From contig VGEN01000035.1 in NCBI GenBank assembly GCA_016869285.1, positions 1 through 32,256 of the forward strand: a stretch of 32,256 nt of DNA, given 5' to 3'. Positions 15,835 through 23,574 of the stretch are shown here, one piece after another. Origin of the DNA: Alphaproteobacteria bacterium (GTDB lineage Bacteria; Pseudomonadota; Alphaproteobacteria; SHVZ01). The notes beneath the pieces are model-generated. The model saw only the letters and a list, made by a program, of their open reading frames with translations, did no database searches and was not told the DNA's origin. Made by a program: the position numbers and the translations under genes. The number at the start of each line of letters is the position of its first letter. The first letter of the stretch is position 1.

Positions 15835-16811
15835 CGGCCGCTACGCTCCCCCTGATCGAGGTCCGTGGCCTCACCAAGCACTTCGCCGCAGAGCAATCGC
15901 TATGGGGAACGGTGCGTAAGGTCGTGCATGCCGTCGACGACGTCAGCTTCGACATACATGCCGGCGAGACACTCGGTCTAGTTGGCGAGACCGGCAGCGG
16001 TAAGTCGACACTCGGGCGCCTGATCCTCAATCTGATGCTGCCGACCTCCGGCACGGTCCGCTACCGCGAACACGAAATCTTCGAGGTCGACCGCGACCGG
16101 ATGCGACGCCTTCGTGGCGAGATGCAGATCGTCTTCCAGGACCCTTTCTCCTCCTTCGATCCGCGCATGACCGTCCGCGAGATCATTGCCGAGGGCTTCG
16201 TCCACACCGACATCCGCAGCCAGGCAGCCCGGAACGACCGGGTCGCAGAGTTGCTGCGCACCGTCGGCCTCACCGGAGCGCATGCCGACGGCTATCCGCA
16301 CCAGTTCAGCGGCGGTCAGCGCCAGCGGATCGGCATTGCACGGGCGCTCGCCGTCAACCCGCGCTTCATCGTGCTGGACGAGCCGGTCTCCGCGCTCGAC
16401 GTCTCGGTGCAGTCGCAGATCCTGAACCTGCTCGCCGATCTCAGGGCCGAGTTCGGCCTCACCTACCTCTTCATCGCGCATGACCTCAGCGTGGTGAAGT
16501 ACCTCTGCACGCGAGTCGCGGTGATGTATCTCGGCAAGCTGGTGGAGATCGCCGACCGCAAGGATCTCTTCGCCAATCCCCGGCACCCCTACACCAGGAA
16601 GCTGCTCTCCGCCGTCCCCATCGCCGACCCGGCGCAGCGCGATCGACCGCGCAGCCTGCTTGAGGGTGACATCCCGAGCCCAATCGACCCGCCCAAGGGA
16701 TGCCGCTTCCACACGCGCTGCCCAGAAGTGATGGACCGTTGCCGGACCGAAGAGCCTAGGCTGACCAAGTGCGGCAGCAATCAGCTTGCCGCCTGCTACC
16801 TGGACGGCTAA
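15831..16811 (+). CDS. ABC transporter ATP-binding protein, DppF/OppF type (second importer)
   Basis: A 326-residue ATPase with Walker A GETGSGKS at 52-59, signature FSGGQRQR at 159-166, Walker B FIVLDEP at 179-185 and H-loop His217 in IAHDLSVV. The DppF-type N-terminal spacer (KHFAAEQSLWGTVRKVVHA) lies before the core strand. The C-terminal oligopeptide domain carries HPYTRKLL and the PPKGCRFHTRCP motif. It starts at the ATG overlapping the stop of the preceding ATPase. It is the last gene of the second importer; a 402-base gap follows. Confidence 0.94.
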   Translation: MTAATLPLIEVRGLTKHFAAEQSLWGTVRKVVHAVDDVSFDIHAGETLGLVGETGSGKSTLGRLILNLMLPTSGTVRYREHEIFEVDRDRMRRLRGEMQIVFQDPFSSFDPRMTVREIIAEGFVHTDIRSQAARNDRVAELLRTVGLTGAHADGYPHQFSGGQRQRIGIARALAVNPRFIVLDEPVSALDVSVQSQILNLLADLRAEFGLTYLFIAHDLSVVKYLCTRVAVMYLGKLVEIADRKDLFANPRHPYTRKLLSAVPIADPAQRDRPRSLLEGDIPSPIDPPKGCRFHTRCPEVMDRCRTEEPRLTKCGSNQLAACYLDG

Positions 16812-17213
16812 CCCAGACTTCTCACACAGGTTGCAGCCTGCGTTGCGCTTTCGGCGCCGCAGGTGCGGCGTTGGGCGGCCAAAAGTATGTCGAGCGTATG
16901 GCTGATCCCTCCAACGCCCTATCCGCCCTCGCGCCATACGCCGAAGCTATAGAACCGATGCCGACCCGGCATTTCCGTTGATGCCGGCCGCAGCTCGGAG
17001 TGTGCGTCATCGGAGGCCGCGACGGCCTTCGGGATCGAACCACACCTTCCAACGGAGAATCCTCATGAAGTCGTCCGCTCCCATCCGGGCCCCCGCGCAC
17101 CCTCGCGCCGCTGCCAGTATCGCCGCCGCCGATCGGTGGTCAATACGCCGACGCTGTATCCATCGAATATCCATCGTGCGTATAGTCGGCGCCGGAGCTG
17201 CGAGTTCGGGGCA
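16812..17213. other. 402-base intergenic gap with short hairpins and an orphan RBS/ATG
   Basis: I see no convincing gene here. CGCCGC/GCGGCG with a 4-base loop (16855-16870) could end the ABC operon, though no T-run follows. A second stem, GGAGGCCG/CGGCCTTC with a CGA loop and one G-U pair, lies at 17012-17030. GGAG at 17054-17057 stands seven bases before an ATG at 17065 that opens a 55-codon frame (to 17232), beginning MKSSAPIRAPAHPRAAASIA and running 19 bases into the next gene. It resembles nothing I know. TATAGT at 17181-17186 is a possible -10 element for the oxidoreductase, without a good -35. Confidence 0.4.
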
Positions 17214-18455
17214 ATGGCGAAAGCGGTCGTGATCGGGGCGGGTGCCGTCGGCGTGGCGACGGCGATGTACCTGCAGCGCGAGGGCTGGACGGTGACGGTC
17301 GTCGACCGCGAGGAGCCGGGCCTCAAGGGCGCGTCCTACGGAAATGCCGGCCTCATCGCCACGCACATCGTCGAGCCGATCGCGCTGCGCTCGATCCTGC
17401 CGAAGCTGCCGCGCATGCTGCTCGACCAGACGGCGCCGCTCGCGATCCGCTGGTGGTATCTGCCGACACTCATGCCTTGGTTGGTCCGTTTGCTGCGCGC
17501 GACGGCGCCGGCGGAAGTCGAGCGGATCTCGGCGGCACTCGGCAGTCAGCTCGCGCATGCCGATGCGGCCTATCGCGTGCTCATCGAGGACGCCGAGGCC
17601 GAGGCGCTGATCAAGCGCAAGGGCATCATGGTCGTCTATCCGGATCGCGCCTATCTCGACGAGAATGCCGGCTATCAGCTCGACCTGCGCCGCCGCAACG
17701 GCGTGCCCTTCGAGATCCTCGGCGACAACGCGCTGCGTTCGGTGCTGCCGGCGCTGTCGCGCGACTACGGTGTGGGCGTGCTGTTCACGACGGCGAGCCA
17801 CACGGTCGATCCGTACCTCCTCGTCTCCGCGCTCGCCCGCCGCTTCGCGGCGCGCGGCGGCGTGTTCTACCGCACGCATGCCACGGGGTTCTCGGCGCAG
17901 GGCGACAAGGTGACGGCGGTGCGCACCGAGGCCGGCGACGTGCCCTGCGATCTCGTCGTCGTCGCCGCCGGCATCTGGTCGCGTCCGCTGGCGCGCCAGC
18001 TCGGCTCGTCGGTGCCGCTCGACACCGAGCGCGGCTACCACGTGATGCTCGAGGAGCCGGGCATTGCCCTCGACCTGCCGGCGATCGTTGGCGACGTCCG
18101 GTTCTCGATCACGCCGATGGCGAAGGGCATCCGGCTCGGCGGCACGATCGAGTTCGCCGGCATCGACCCGCCGCCCAATCCGCGCCGGCACGAAGCCCTG
18201 CTCGGCCACGCCCGGCGCGTATTCCCCGGACTCATGACGGCGAAGCAGACGCGCTGGATGGGCCATCGCCCGTCGCTGCCCGACTCGATGCCCGTCATCG
18301 GCCCGTCGCCGCATTACGCCAATGCGTGGTTCGGCTTCGGTCACGGCCATCTCGGCCTCACCTCCGCCGCGATCACCGGCCGCACCATCACCGACATGGT
18401 GGCCGGCCGCCGCCCGCCCTTCGACCCGACGCCGTTCCGCGTCGACCGGTTTTGA
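17214..18455 (+). CDS. FAD-dependent oxidoreductase, DadA/sarcosine-oxidase-like (DAO family)
   Basis: A 413-residue flavoprotein of the D-amino-acid oxidase/dehydrogenase superfamily. The dinucleotide-binding motif is VVIGAGAVGVATAMYL at residues 5-20, with Asp31 ending the second strand. SYGNAGLIA (41-49) is the second FAD-contact motif typical of DadA-like enzymes. Near the C-terminus, GHRPSLPDSMPVIG followed by GFGHGHLGLT forms the conserved FAD-closing region. The frame is open upstream, but the ATG at 17214 gives the standard N-terminus. It would oxidise an amino acid or N-methyl amino acid to an imine, passing electrons to quinone or oxygen. Placed immediately before hyuAB-1, it could handle the amino acid released by ring opening, for example a sarcosine-like product. 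The exact substrate is inferred only from context. Confidence 0.9.
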   Translation: MAKAVVIGAGAVGVATAMYLQREGWTVTVVDREEPGLKGASYGNAGLIATHIVEPIALRSILPKLPRMLLDQTAPLAIRWWYLPTLMPWLVRLLRATAPAEVERISAALGSQLAHADAAYRVLIEDAEAEALIKRKGIMVVYPDRAYLDENAGYQLDLRRRNGVPFEILGDNALRSVLPALSRDYGVGVLFTTASHTVDPYLLVSALARRFAARGGVFYRTHATGFSAQGDKVTAVRTEAGDVPCDLVVVAAGIWSRPLARQLGSSVPLDTERGYHVMLEEPGIALDLPAIVGDVRFSITPMAKGIRLGGTIEFAGIDPPPNPRRHEALLGHARRVFPGLMTAKQTRWMGHRPSLPDSMPVIGPSPHYANAWFGFGHGHLGLTSAAITGRTITDMVAGRRPPFDPTPFRVDRF

Positions 18456-18476
18456 ACCCATGACCAAGAAAGCCTC

Positions 18477-20564
18477 ATGAGCGCCGTCACCCGCATCGCC
18501 GCCGATATCGGCGGCACCTTCACCGACATCGCCGTCGTGCTCGACGACGGTCGCGTCGCGACGCGCAAGCTGCCGTCGACGCCGCCGAATTTCGCCGAAG
18601 CGGTCGTCTCGGGCGTGACGGGCCTGTTGACGGAACTCGGCTCGCCGCTCGGCGCCATCGAGCAGGTGCTGCACGGCTGCACGGTCGCAACCAACGCCAT
18701 CCTCGAGCACAAGGGTGCAAGGACCGCGCTGATCACGACGCGCGGATTCCGCGACGTCCTGGAGCTGCAGCGCGTGCGCGTACCGGCGCTCTACGATCCG
18801 CTGTTCGAGAAGCCCAAGGCGCTGGTGCCGCGGCGGCTGCGTTTCGAGGTGACCGAGCGGCTCGATGCGACCGGCCAGGTCCTGACCCCGGTCGCCCGCG
18901 CCGACATCGAGGCCGCGATCGCGGCGATCCGGGAGGAGGGCGTCGAGGCGATCGCCGTCTGCTTCCTGCACTCCTACGCCAATCCAGCGCATGAGCGCGA
19001 AGCCGGCGAGATGATCCGCGCCTCCCTGCCGGACAAGTTCCTGTCGCTGTCGATCGACATCCTGCCGCAGAAACGCGAGTACGAGCGGACGAGCACGACC
19101 GTCATCAACGCGTATGTCGGCCCGCCCGTGTCGCAGTACATGCGCGCGATGATCGACGACCTGCACAAGGCCGGCGTCGGCGGCCGCCTGATGGTCATGC
19201 AGTCGAGCGGCGGCGTGATCGACGCGGAATCGGTCCTGCACAAGCCGGCGCAGATCGTCGAGTGCGGCCCGGCCGCCGGCGTGATCGGGGCGCTCGAGAT
19301 CGCGGGGGCGAGCGGCTATGCCAATCTCATCACGCTCGACATGGGCGGCACGACGGCCAAGGCCTCGCTGATCGAGAGCGGCCGCCTGAGCATGGCCGCC
19401 GAATACGAGGTCGGCGGCGGCATGTCCTCGCGCAGCGCGCTCGCCGGCGGCGGCGGCTACGCGCTGAAGCTGCCGGTCATCGACATCTCCGAGGTCGGCG
19501 CCGGCGGCGGCAGCCTCGTGTGGATCGACAAGGCGGGCGCGCTCAAGGTTGGGCCGCGGAGTGCCGGCGCCGTTCCGGGCCCGGTCTGCTACGGCGCCGG
19601 CAACGAGCAGCCGACCGTGACCGACGCCAATGTCGTGCTCGGCTATCTCAACCCGACGGCGCTCGCCGGCGACACCGTGCCGATCGACGCGGCGCTGTCG
19701 CGCAAGTCGATCGAAGAGAAGGTGGCGAAGCCGCTCGGCCGCAGCCTGCTCGAGACCGCCTACGGCATCCACCAGGTCGCCAACACGAACATGATGCGCG
19801 CGGTGAAGGCGGTGACGACCTATCGCGGCCGCGACCCGCGTGACTTCGCGATGTTCGCCTTCGGCGGCAATGGCGGCGTGCACGCCGTCGACCTCGCCCG
19901 CGCGCTGCAGGTGCGCGAGGTGATCGTGCCGGTGGCGGCGGGCGTGTTCAGCGCGGTCGGCCTGCTCTTCGCCAAGCTCGAGGTCAACGAGACCGCGGCC
20001 TTCCTGCAGCTCGCCACCGAGGCGCGGATCGAGGACGCGGCGCGCGCCTTCGACCAGCTCAAGCGCCGCATCCTGCCGCTGCTCGGCGTCGCCGAGGATC
20101 GGATCCGCTTCGAGCCGCAGGCCGATGCGCGATTCAAGGGCCAGGGCTTCGAGCTCACCGTGCCGTTCGACGCCGGTGTCCTGAAGACTTCCGACGCGAC
20201 GATGTTCCAGCGCTTGGCCGCCGCGTTCACCGCCGAGCACGTCGCGCGCTACGGCCACTCGTTCAACGACGCCTTCCCGGTCGAGATCGTGAACCTGCGG
20301 CTGGTCGGCACGGTGCTGACCGAGCGCCGGCCCGCCGTCACGGCGAGTGTCGCGGCCGGGGCAACGGCAGCCGGCAACCGACCGGTCTATTTCGGCGGCG
20401 CGCACGGGACGGTCTCGACCCCGGTGATCGGCCGCGCCGCGCTCGACCGCACGGCGCGCCGCGGGCCGTTCATCATCGAGGAATACGAGGGCACGTCGGT
20501 CGTGCCGCCGGACTGCACCGCGCGGCTCGACGCGGTCGGCAACATCATCATCGCGCTGCCGTGA
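18477..20564 (+). CDS. hyuA: Hydantoinase/oxoprolinase subunit A (HyuA-1)
   Basis: A 695-residue HyuA subunit, complete. The N-terminal Hydant_A_N domain begins with the ATPase-fold phosphate loop DIGGTFTD at residues 10-17 and has HGCTVATNAIL (66-76) and VTERLD (125-130). The central hydantoinase A domain contains the second phosphate loop DMGGTTAK at 288-295 and GAGGGSL near 341. The C-terminal region ends in FIIEEYEGTSVVPPD, a family signature. With HyuB it forms an ATP-dependent enzyme of the class that includes 5-oxoprolinase, N-methylhydantoinase and caprolactamase; related pairs are carboxylases of acetone or acetophenone. It starts 21 bases after the FAD enzyme and overlaps the upstream edge of the hyuB-1 open frame, so the three genes form one operon. 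Confidence 0.94.
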   Translation: MSAVTRIAADIGGTFTDIAVVLDDGRVATRKLPSTPPNFAEAVVSGVTGLLTELGSPLGAIEQVLHGCTVATNAILEHKGARTALITTRGFRDVLELQRVRVPALYDPLFEKPKALVPRRLRFEVTERLDATGQVLTPVARADIEAAIAAIREEGVEAIAVCFLHSYANPAHEREAGEMIRASLPDKFLSLSIDILPQKREYERTSTTVINAYVGPPVSQYMRAMIDDLHKAGVGGRLMVMQSSGGVIDAESVLHKPAQIVECGPAAGVIGALEIAGASGYANLITLDMGGTTAKASLIESGRLSMAAEYEVGGGMSSRSALAGGGGYALKLPVIDISEVGAGGGSLVWIDKAGALKVGPRSAGAVPGPVCYGAGNEQPTVTDANVVLGYLNPTALAGDTVPIDAALSRKSIEEKVAKPLGRSLLETAYGIHQVANTNMMRAVKAVTTYRGRDPRDFAMFAFGGNGGVHAVDLARALQVREVIVPVAAGVFSAVGLLFAKLEVNETAAFLQLATEARIEDAARAFDQLKRRILPLLGVAEDRIRFEPQADARFKGQGFELTVPFDAGVLKTSDATMFQRLAAAFTAEHVARYGHSFNDAFPVEIVNLRLVGTVLTERRPAVTASVAAGATAAGNRPVYFGGAHGTVSTPVIGRAALDRTARRGPFIIEEYEGTSVVPPDCTARLDAVGNIIIALP

Positions 20565-20578
20565 GGAAGGAAACGACG

Positions 20579-22348
20579 ATGAGCAACGACATCGACCCGT
20601 TCCAGCTCGAGGTCATCCGCCACAGCTTCGACGCGGTGGCGGAGGACATGTCGCTGACGCTGATGCGCACGGCGCACTCTGGGATCGTGCGCGACTCGCT
20701 CGATTTCTCGACCTCGATCTGCGACGCCAAGGGCCAGCCGCTCGCCCAGGGCATCTGCACACCGATGCAGCTCGGCAGTTTCTACGACGCGATGGTGAAG
20801 CTGATCGACCAGTATCGCGGCCGCATCAACGCCGGCGACGTGTTCATCGGCAACGATCCCTACGAGGCGGCCGGCCAGCATCTGCCCGACATCTACATCG
20901 CCATGCCGATCTTCGACGGCGATCGCGTCGTCGCCTGGTCGACGACGATCGCGCACCACTCCGACGTCGGCGGCATCGTCGCCGGCTCGAACGCGCTCGG
21001 GGCGGAGGAGATCTACCAGGAGGGCCTGCGCCTGCCGATCGTCAAGTTCGTCGACGCCGGCAAGCGCAACGAGGCGCTGTGGGACGTGATCGCGATCAAC
21101 GTGCGCACGCCCGACAAGGTGCTCGGCGACCTGCAGGCGCAGATGGCGGCCTGCATGAGCGGCGAGCGCGAGATGAAGGAGCTGTTCAAGCGCTACGGCA
21201 CCGACACGATCCTGCGCTACGGCGAGCATCTGCACGACTACACCGAGCGGCTCACGCGAGCCGAGCTGCGCGAGATTCCCGAGGGCGTCTACCGCTTCAC
21301 CGACCACATCGACGGCCTGGGACAGAACCCCGAGCCGATCGTGCTCGAGGCCGCGGTCACGATCCGCGACGGCTCCGCGATCGTCGATTGGACCGGCACC
21401 TCGCCGCAGGTGAAGGGCGGCATCAACCCGAGCTTCCCCTTCACCAAGGCCTGCGCCTACACCGCGTTCCGCTCGGTGCTCAAGGCCGACCTGCCGACCT
21501 GCCACGGCTTCACGCGCGCGATCGAGGTCCGCGCCCCGCTCGGCTCGCTGGTCAACCCGACCTTCCCGGCACCCTGCGGGGCGCGCGGCATCACCGGCTA
21601 TCGCATGATCGACTGCCTGATCGGGGCGCTGGCGCCGGCGGCGCCGCATCGCGTCACGGCGGACACGAGCGGCGGTTCCACCTTGCCGACGATCGCCGGC
21701 TACCAGAACGGCAAGGCCTTCGTCTTCTGCGAGACCTTCATGGGGACGTGGGGTGGCACGTCGGGCCATGACGGCCAGAACGGCGTGCCGCACATGGGGG
21801 CGAACCAGTCCAACGTGCCCGTGGAGATGATCGAGTCCGACTACCCGATCCGCATCGAGCGCTACGGTCTCGTGCCCGACACCGCCGGCCCGGGCCGCTA
21901 TCGCGGCGGTCTGTCGCTGACGCGCGAGTACCGCATCCTCAACGACGAGGCGATCCTCAACATCCGATCCGACAAGCGGCGCTATCCGCCGCACGGATTG
22001 TTCGGCGGTGGCACCGGCGGACCCTCGTTCAACCTCATCAACCCGGAGGCCGAGAACAAGCTGCTGCCCGTGCTGATGACCGAGGTCGAGCGCCTCAAGC
22101 GCGGCGACGTCTACCGCCACATCATGGCCGGCGGCGGCGGCTACGGCGATCCGCTCGAGCGCGATCCGGCTGATGTGCTCGAGGACGCGATCGAGGAGAA
22201 GGTGTCGATCGCGCACGCGGCCGAGGCCTACGGGGTCGTCATCGCTCCAGGCACGAAGCCGCGACTCGACCTTGAGCAAACCGCGAGACTGCGCGCCCGA
22301 TTGCGGGCCGAGCGGCCGCCCGCCCTATACAGCCGGACCACCCTGTGA
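20579..22348 (+). CDS. hyuB: Hydantoinase/oxoprolinase subunit B (HyuB-1)
   Basis: A 589-residue HyuB subunit. Family markers are DPFQLEVIRHSF near the N-terminus, RDSLDFSTSICD (38-49), NDPYEAAGQHLPDIY (92-106) and AHHSDVGG (125-132), whose His/Asp residues are typical of the subunit. Later come GARGITGYRMIDCL, CETFMGTWGG and PGRYRGGLSL. I chose the ATG at 20579 because AGGAAGG lies eight bases upstream; the open frame extends to a GTG at 20561 that coincides with the hyuA-1 stop. It is the partner of HyuA-1 in an ATP-dependent amide or ring hydrolase, or possibly a carboxylase. Length is normal for the stand-alone subunit. Confidence 0.94.
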   Translation: MSNDIDPFQLEVIRHSFDAVAEDMSLTLMRTAHSGIVRDSLDFSTSICDAKGQPLAQGICTPMQLGSFYDAMVKLIDQYRGRINAGDVFIGNDPYEAAGQHLPDIYIAMPIFDGDRVVAWSTTIAHHSDVGGIVAGSNALGAEEIYQEGLRLPIVKFVDAGKRNEALWDVIAINVRTPDKVLGDLQAQMAACMSGEREMKELFKRYGTDTILRYGEHLHDYTERLTRAELREIPEGVYRFTDHIDGLGQNPEPIVLEAAVTIRDGSAIVDWTGTSPQVKGGINPSFPFTKACAYTAFRSVLKADLPTCHGFTRAIEVRAPLGSLVNPTFPAPCGARGITGYRMIDCLIGALAPAAPHRVTADTSGGSTLPTIAGYQNGKAFVFCETFMGTWGGTSGHDGQNGVPHMGANQSNVPVEMIESDYPIRIERYGLVPDTAGPGRYRGGLSLTREYRILNDEAILNIRSDKRRYPPHGLFGGGTGGPSFNLINPEAENKLLPVLMTEVERLKRGDVYRHIMAGGGGYGDPLERDPADVLEDAIEEKVSIAHAAEAYGVVIAPGTKPRLDLEQTARLRARLRAERPPALYSRTTL

Positions 22349-22443
22349 CAGTGTGCGCAAACACGAGATGATCGAGCGGAACGGATCTGCATTGGACCGG
22401 AGGATTTGACGCACCACACCGCAACCACGAAGGAGGACAGACT

Positions 22444-23478
22444 ATGTCGTGCATGAGAGATCTCGCCCGCAGGCTTGCGCTGGGCGCCTGTGGGATTGCA
22501 ATCGCGCTCGTTGGCGCGGGCTTGCCGACCGATACCCGAGCGGAGACCAAGCTCCGACTGACGCATTCGGCGCCGGTCTCGCATCCCAATCACATCGCGG
22601 CCGAGAAGATGGTCGAGGCCATCAAGGCGCGCACGAATGGCGAGGTCGTGATCACGATCTTTCCTAACAATGCGCTTGGCAACTCCTTCGAGACCACCGA
22701 CCAGGTCCGCCGCGGGGTCATCGACCTGACCCTGGTCGGCTCCGACAATCTCGATCGCTTCCCCGAGGCGAAGTCGATCGCGCTGATCGGGGCGCCATTC
22801 CAGTTCGACGATTACGCCCACGCGCATACGACGTTGGACAAGGTAGCGTTCGACTTTCTGCGCAAGCAGTTCGCGGCCGTGAACATGATGCTGATCTCCA
22901 ACTACGAGTGGGGATTCCGCTCGGTCTCGAACAGCGCGCGACCGATCAACGTGCCGGATGATCTCAAGGGCCTGAAGCTTCGCGTCCCGCCGGTGGCGGT
23001 GAACAAGAACACGGTCGAGGCGATGGGGGCGACCGCGGTCGCGATCGCGTTCCCCGAGCTCTACATGGCGCTCTCGACCAAGACGGTCGACGGCCAGGAG
23101 AATCCGGTGTCGACGATCTGGTCGGCCAAGTTCCACGAGGTGCAGAAGCACGTCGCGATCACCCACCACATCTACACGATGATGATGTTCGCCGCGAACA
23201 TGCGGGTCTGGGACCGGTTGACCCCCACGCAGCGGCAAATCATGTCGGAGGAGGGCTGGAAGGCCGCTGCCGAGACGCGCCGCATCACCATGGAGCAGGA
23301 GACGTCCCTGATCGACGACCTCAAGAAGGCCGGCGTCACGATCACGATGCCCGACAAGGCCAAGTTCCGAGCGGGGATGGGGCGAGCCAACGCCGAGCTG
23401 CGCAAGGTGGTGGGGGATGACGATTGGAACCAGTGGCAGCGGTTCCTCGAAGAAGGTCGCAAGCTCAGGGGTCCCTGA
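22444..23478 (+). CDS. dctP: TRAP transporter solute-binding protein, DctP family
   Basis: A 344-residue periplasmic binding protein. The Sec signal peptide spans about residues 1-32 (RDLARRLALGACGIAIALVG, then a TRA cleavage site). The mature sequence shows LRLTHSAPVSHPNHIAAEKM, the start typical of DctP, and then GEVVITIFPNNALGN. LKGLKLRVPP near residue 178 contains the arginine that in the family salt-bridges the ligand carboxylate, and PELYMALSTKTVDGQENP follows. AAGGAGG is well placed before the ATG. The ligand is probably a carboxylate, such as a lactam acid, N-carbamoyl or oxo-amino acid, given the flanking hyuAB pairs; that is inference. Confidence 0.93.
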   Translation: MSCMRDLARRLALGACGIAIALVGAGLPTDTRAETKLRLTHSAPVSHPNHIAAEKMVEAIKARTNGEVVITIFPNNALGNSFETTDQVRRGVIDLTLVGSDNLDRFPEAKSIALIGAPFQFDDYAHAHTTLDKVAFDFLRKQFAAVNMMLISNYEWGFRSVSNSARPINVPDDLKGLKLRVPPVAVNKNTVEAMGATAVAIAFPELYMALSTKTVDGQENPVSTIWSAKFHEVQKHVAITHHIYTMMMFAANMRVWDRLTPTQRQIMSEEGWKAAAETRRITMEQETSLIDDLKKAGVTITMPDKAKFRAGMGRANAELRKVVGDDDWNQWQRFLEEGRKLRGP

Positions 23479-23480
23479 GC
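23463..23480 (+). promoter_or_regulatory. Small hairpin over the dctP stop codon
   Basis: GCTCAGG and CCTGAGC pair perfectly around a 4-base loop (GGTC), spanning the end of dctP including its TGA. It sits 30 bases before the larger stem at 23511 and may add to 3' protection of the dctP message. Confidence 0.4.
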
Positions 23481-23510
23481 TGGCCTTGCATCATCCGAAT
23501 TGCGGTAGGG

Positions 23511-23542
23511 GCCGCGGGCCGGTGCGACATCCGGCCCGCGGC
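23511..23542 (+). promoter_or_regulatory. Strong hairpin between dctP and dctM
   Basis: GCCGCGGGCCGG (23511-23522) pairs perfectly over 12 bp with CCGGCCCGCGGC (23531-23542) around an 8-base loop. All stem pairs are G-C. It lies in the 96-base gap between the binding-protein and membrane genes. No T-run follows, so partial termination or protection of the upstream message is more likely than full termination. Confidence 0.7.
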
Positions 23543-23574
23543 AGCGCAACGGGGCTTCGCCGCCGCCCCGACGC

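Noticed and set aside
16855..16870. Possible intrinsic terminator after the second ABC operon
   Set aside because: The 6-bp stem has no following T-run, so I list it only within the gap description and do not call a terminator.
18460..18480. Six-codon frame ATG to TGA overlapping the hyuA-1 start
   Set aside because: There is no ribosome-binding site before it and no sign of function; the overlap is probably chance.
17007..20405. Minus-strand open frame of 1132 codons across hyuA-1 and the FAD enzyme
   Set aside because: It lies antisense to two well-supported genes, its sequence is rich in Arg, Asp, Ala and His as expected for the complement of GC-rich coding DNA, and it shows no recognisable domain.
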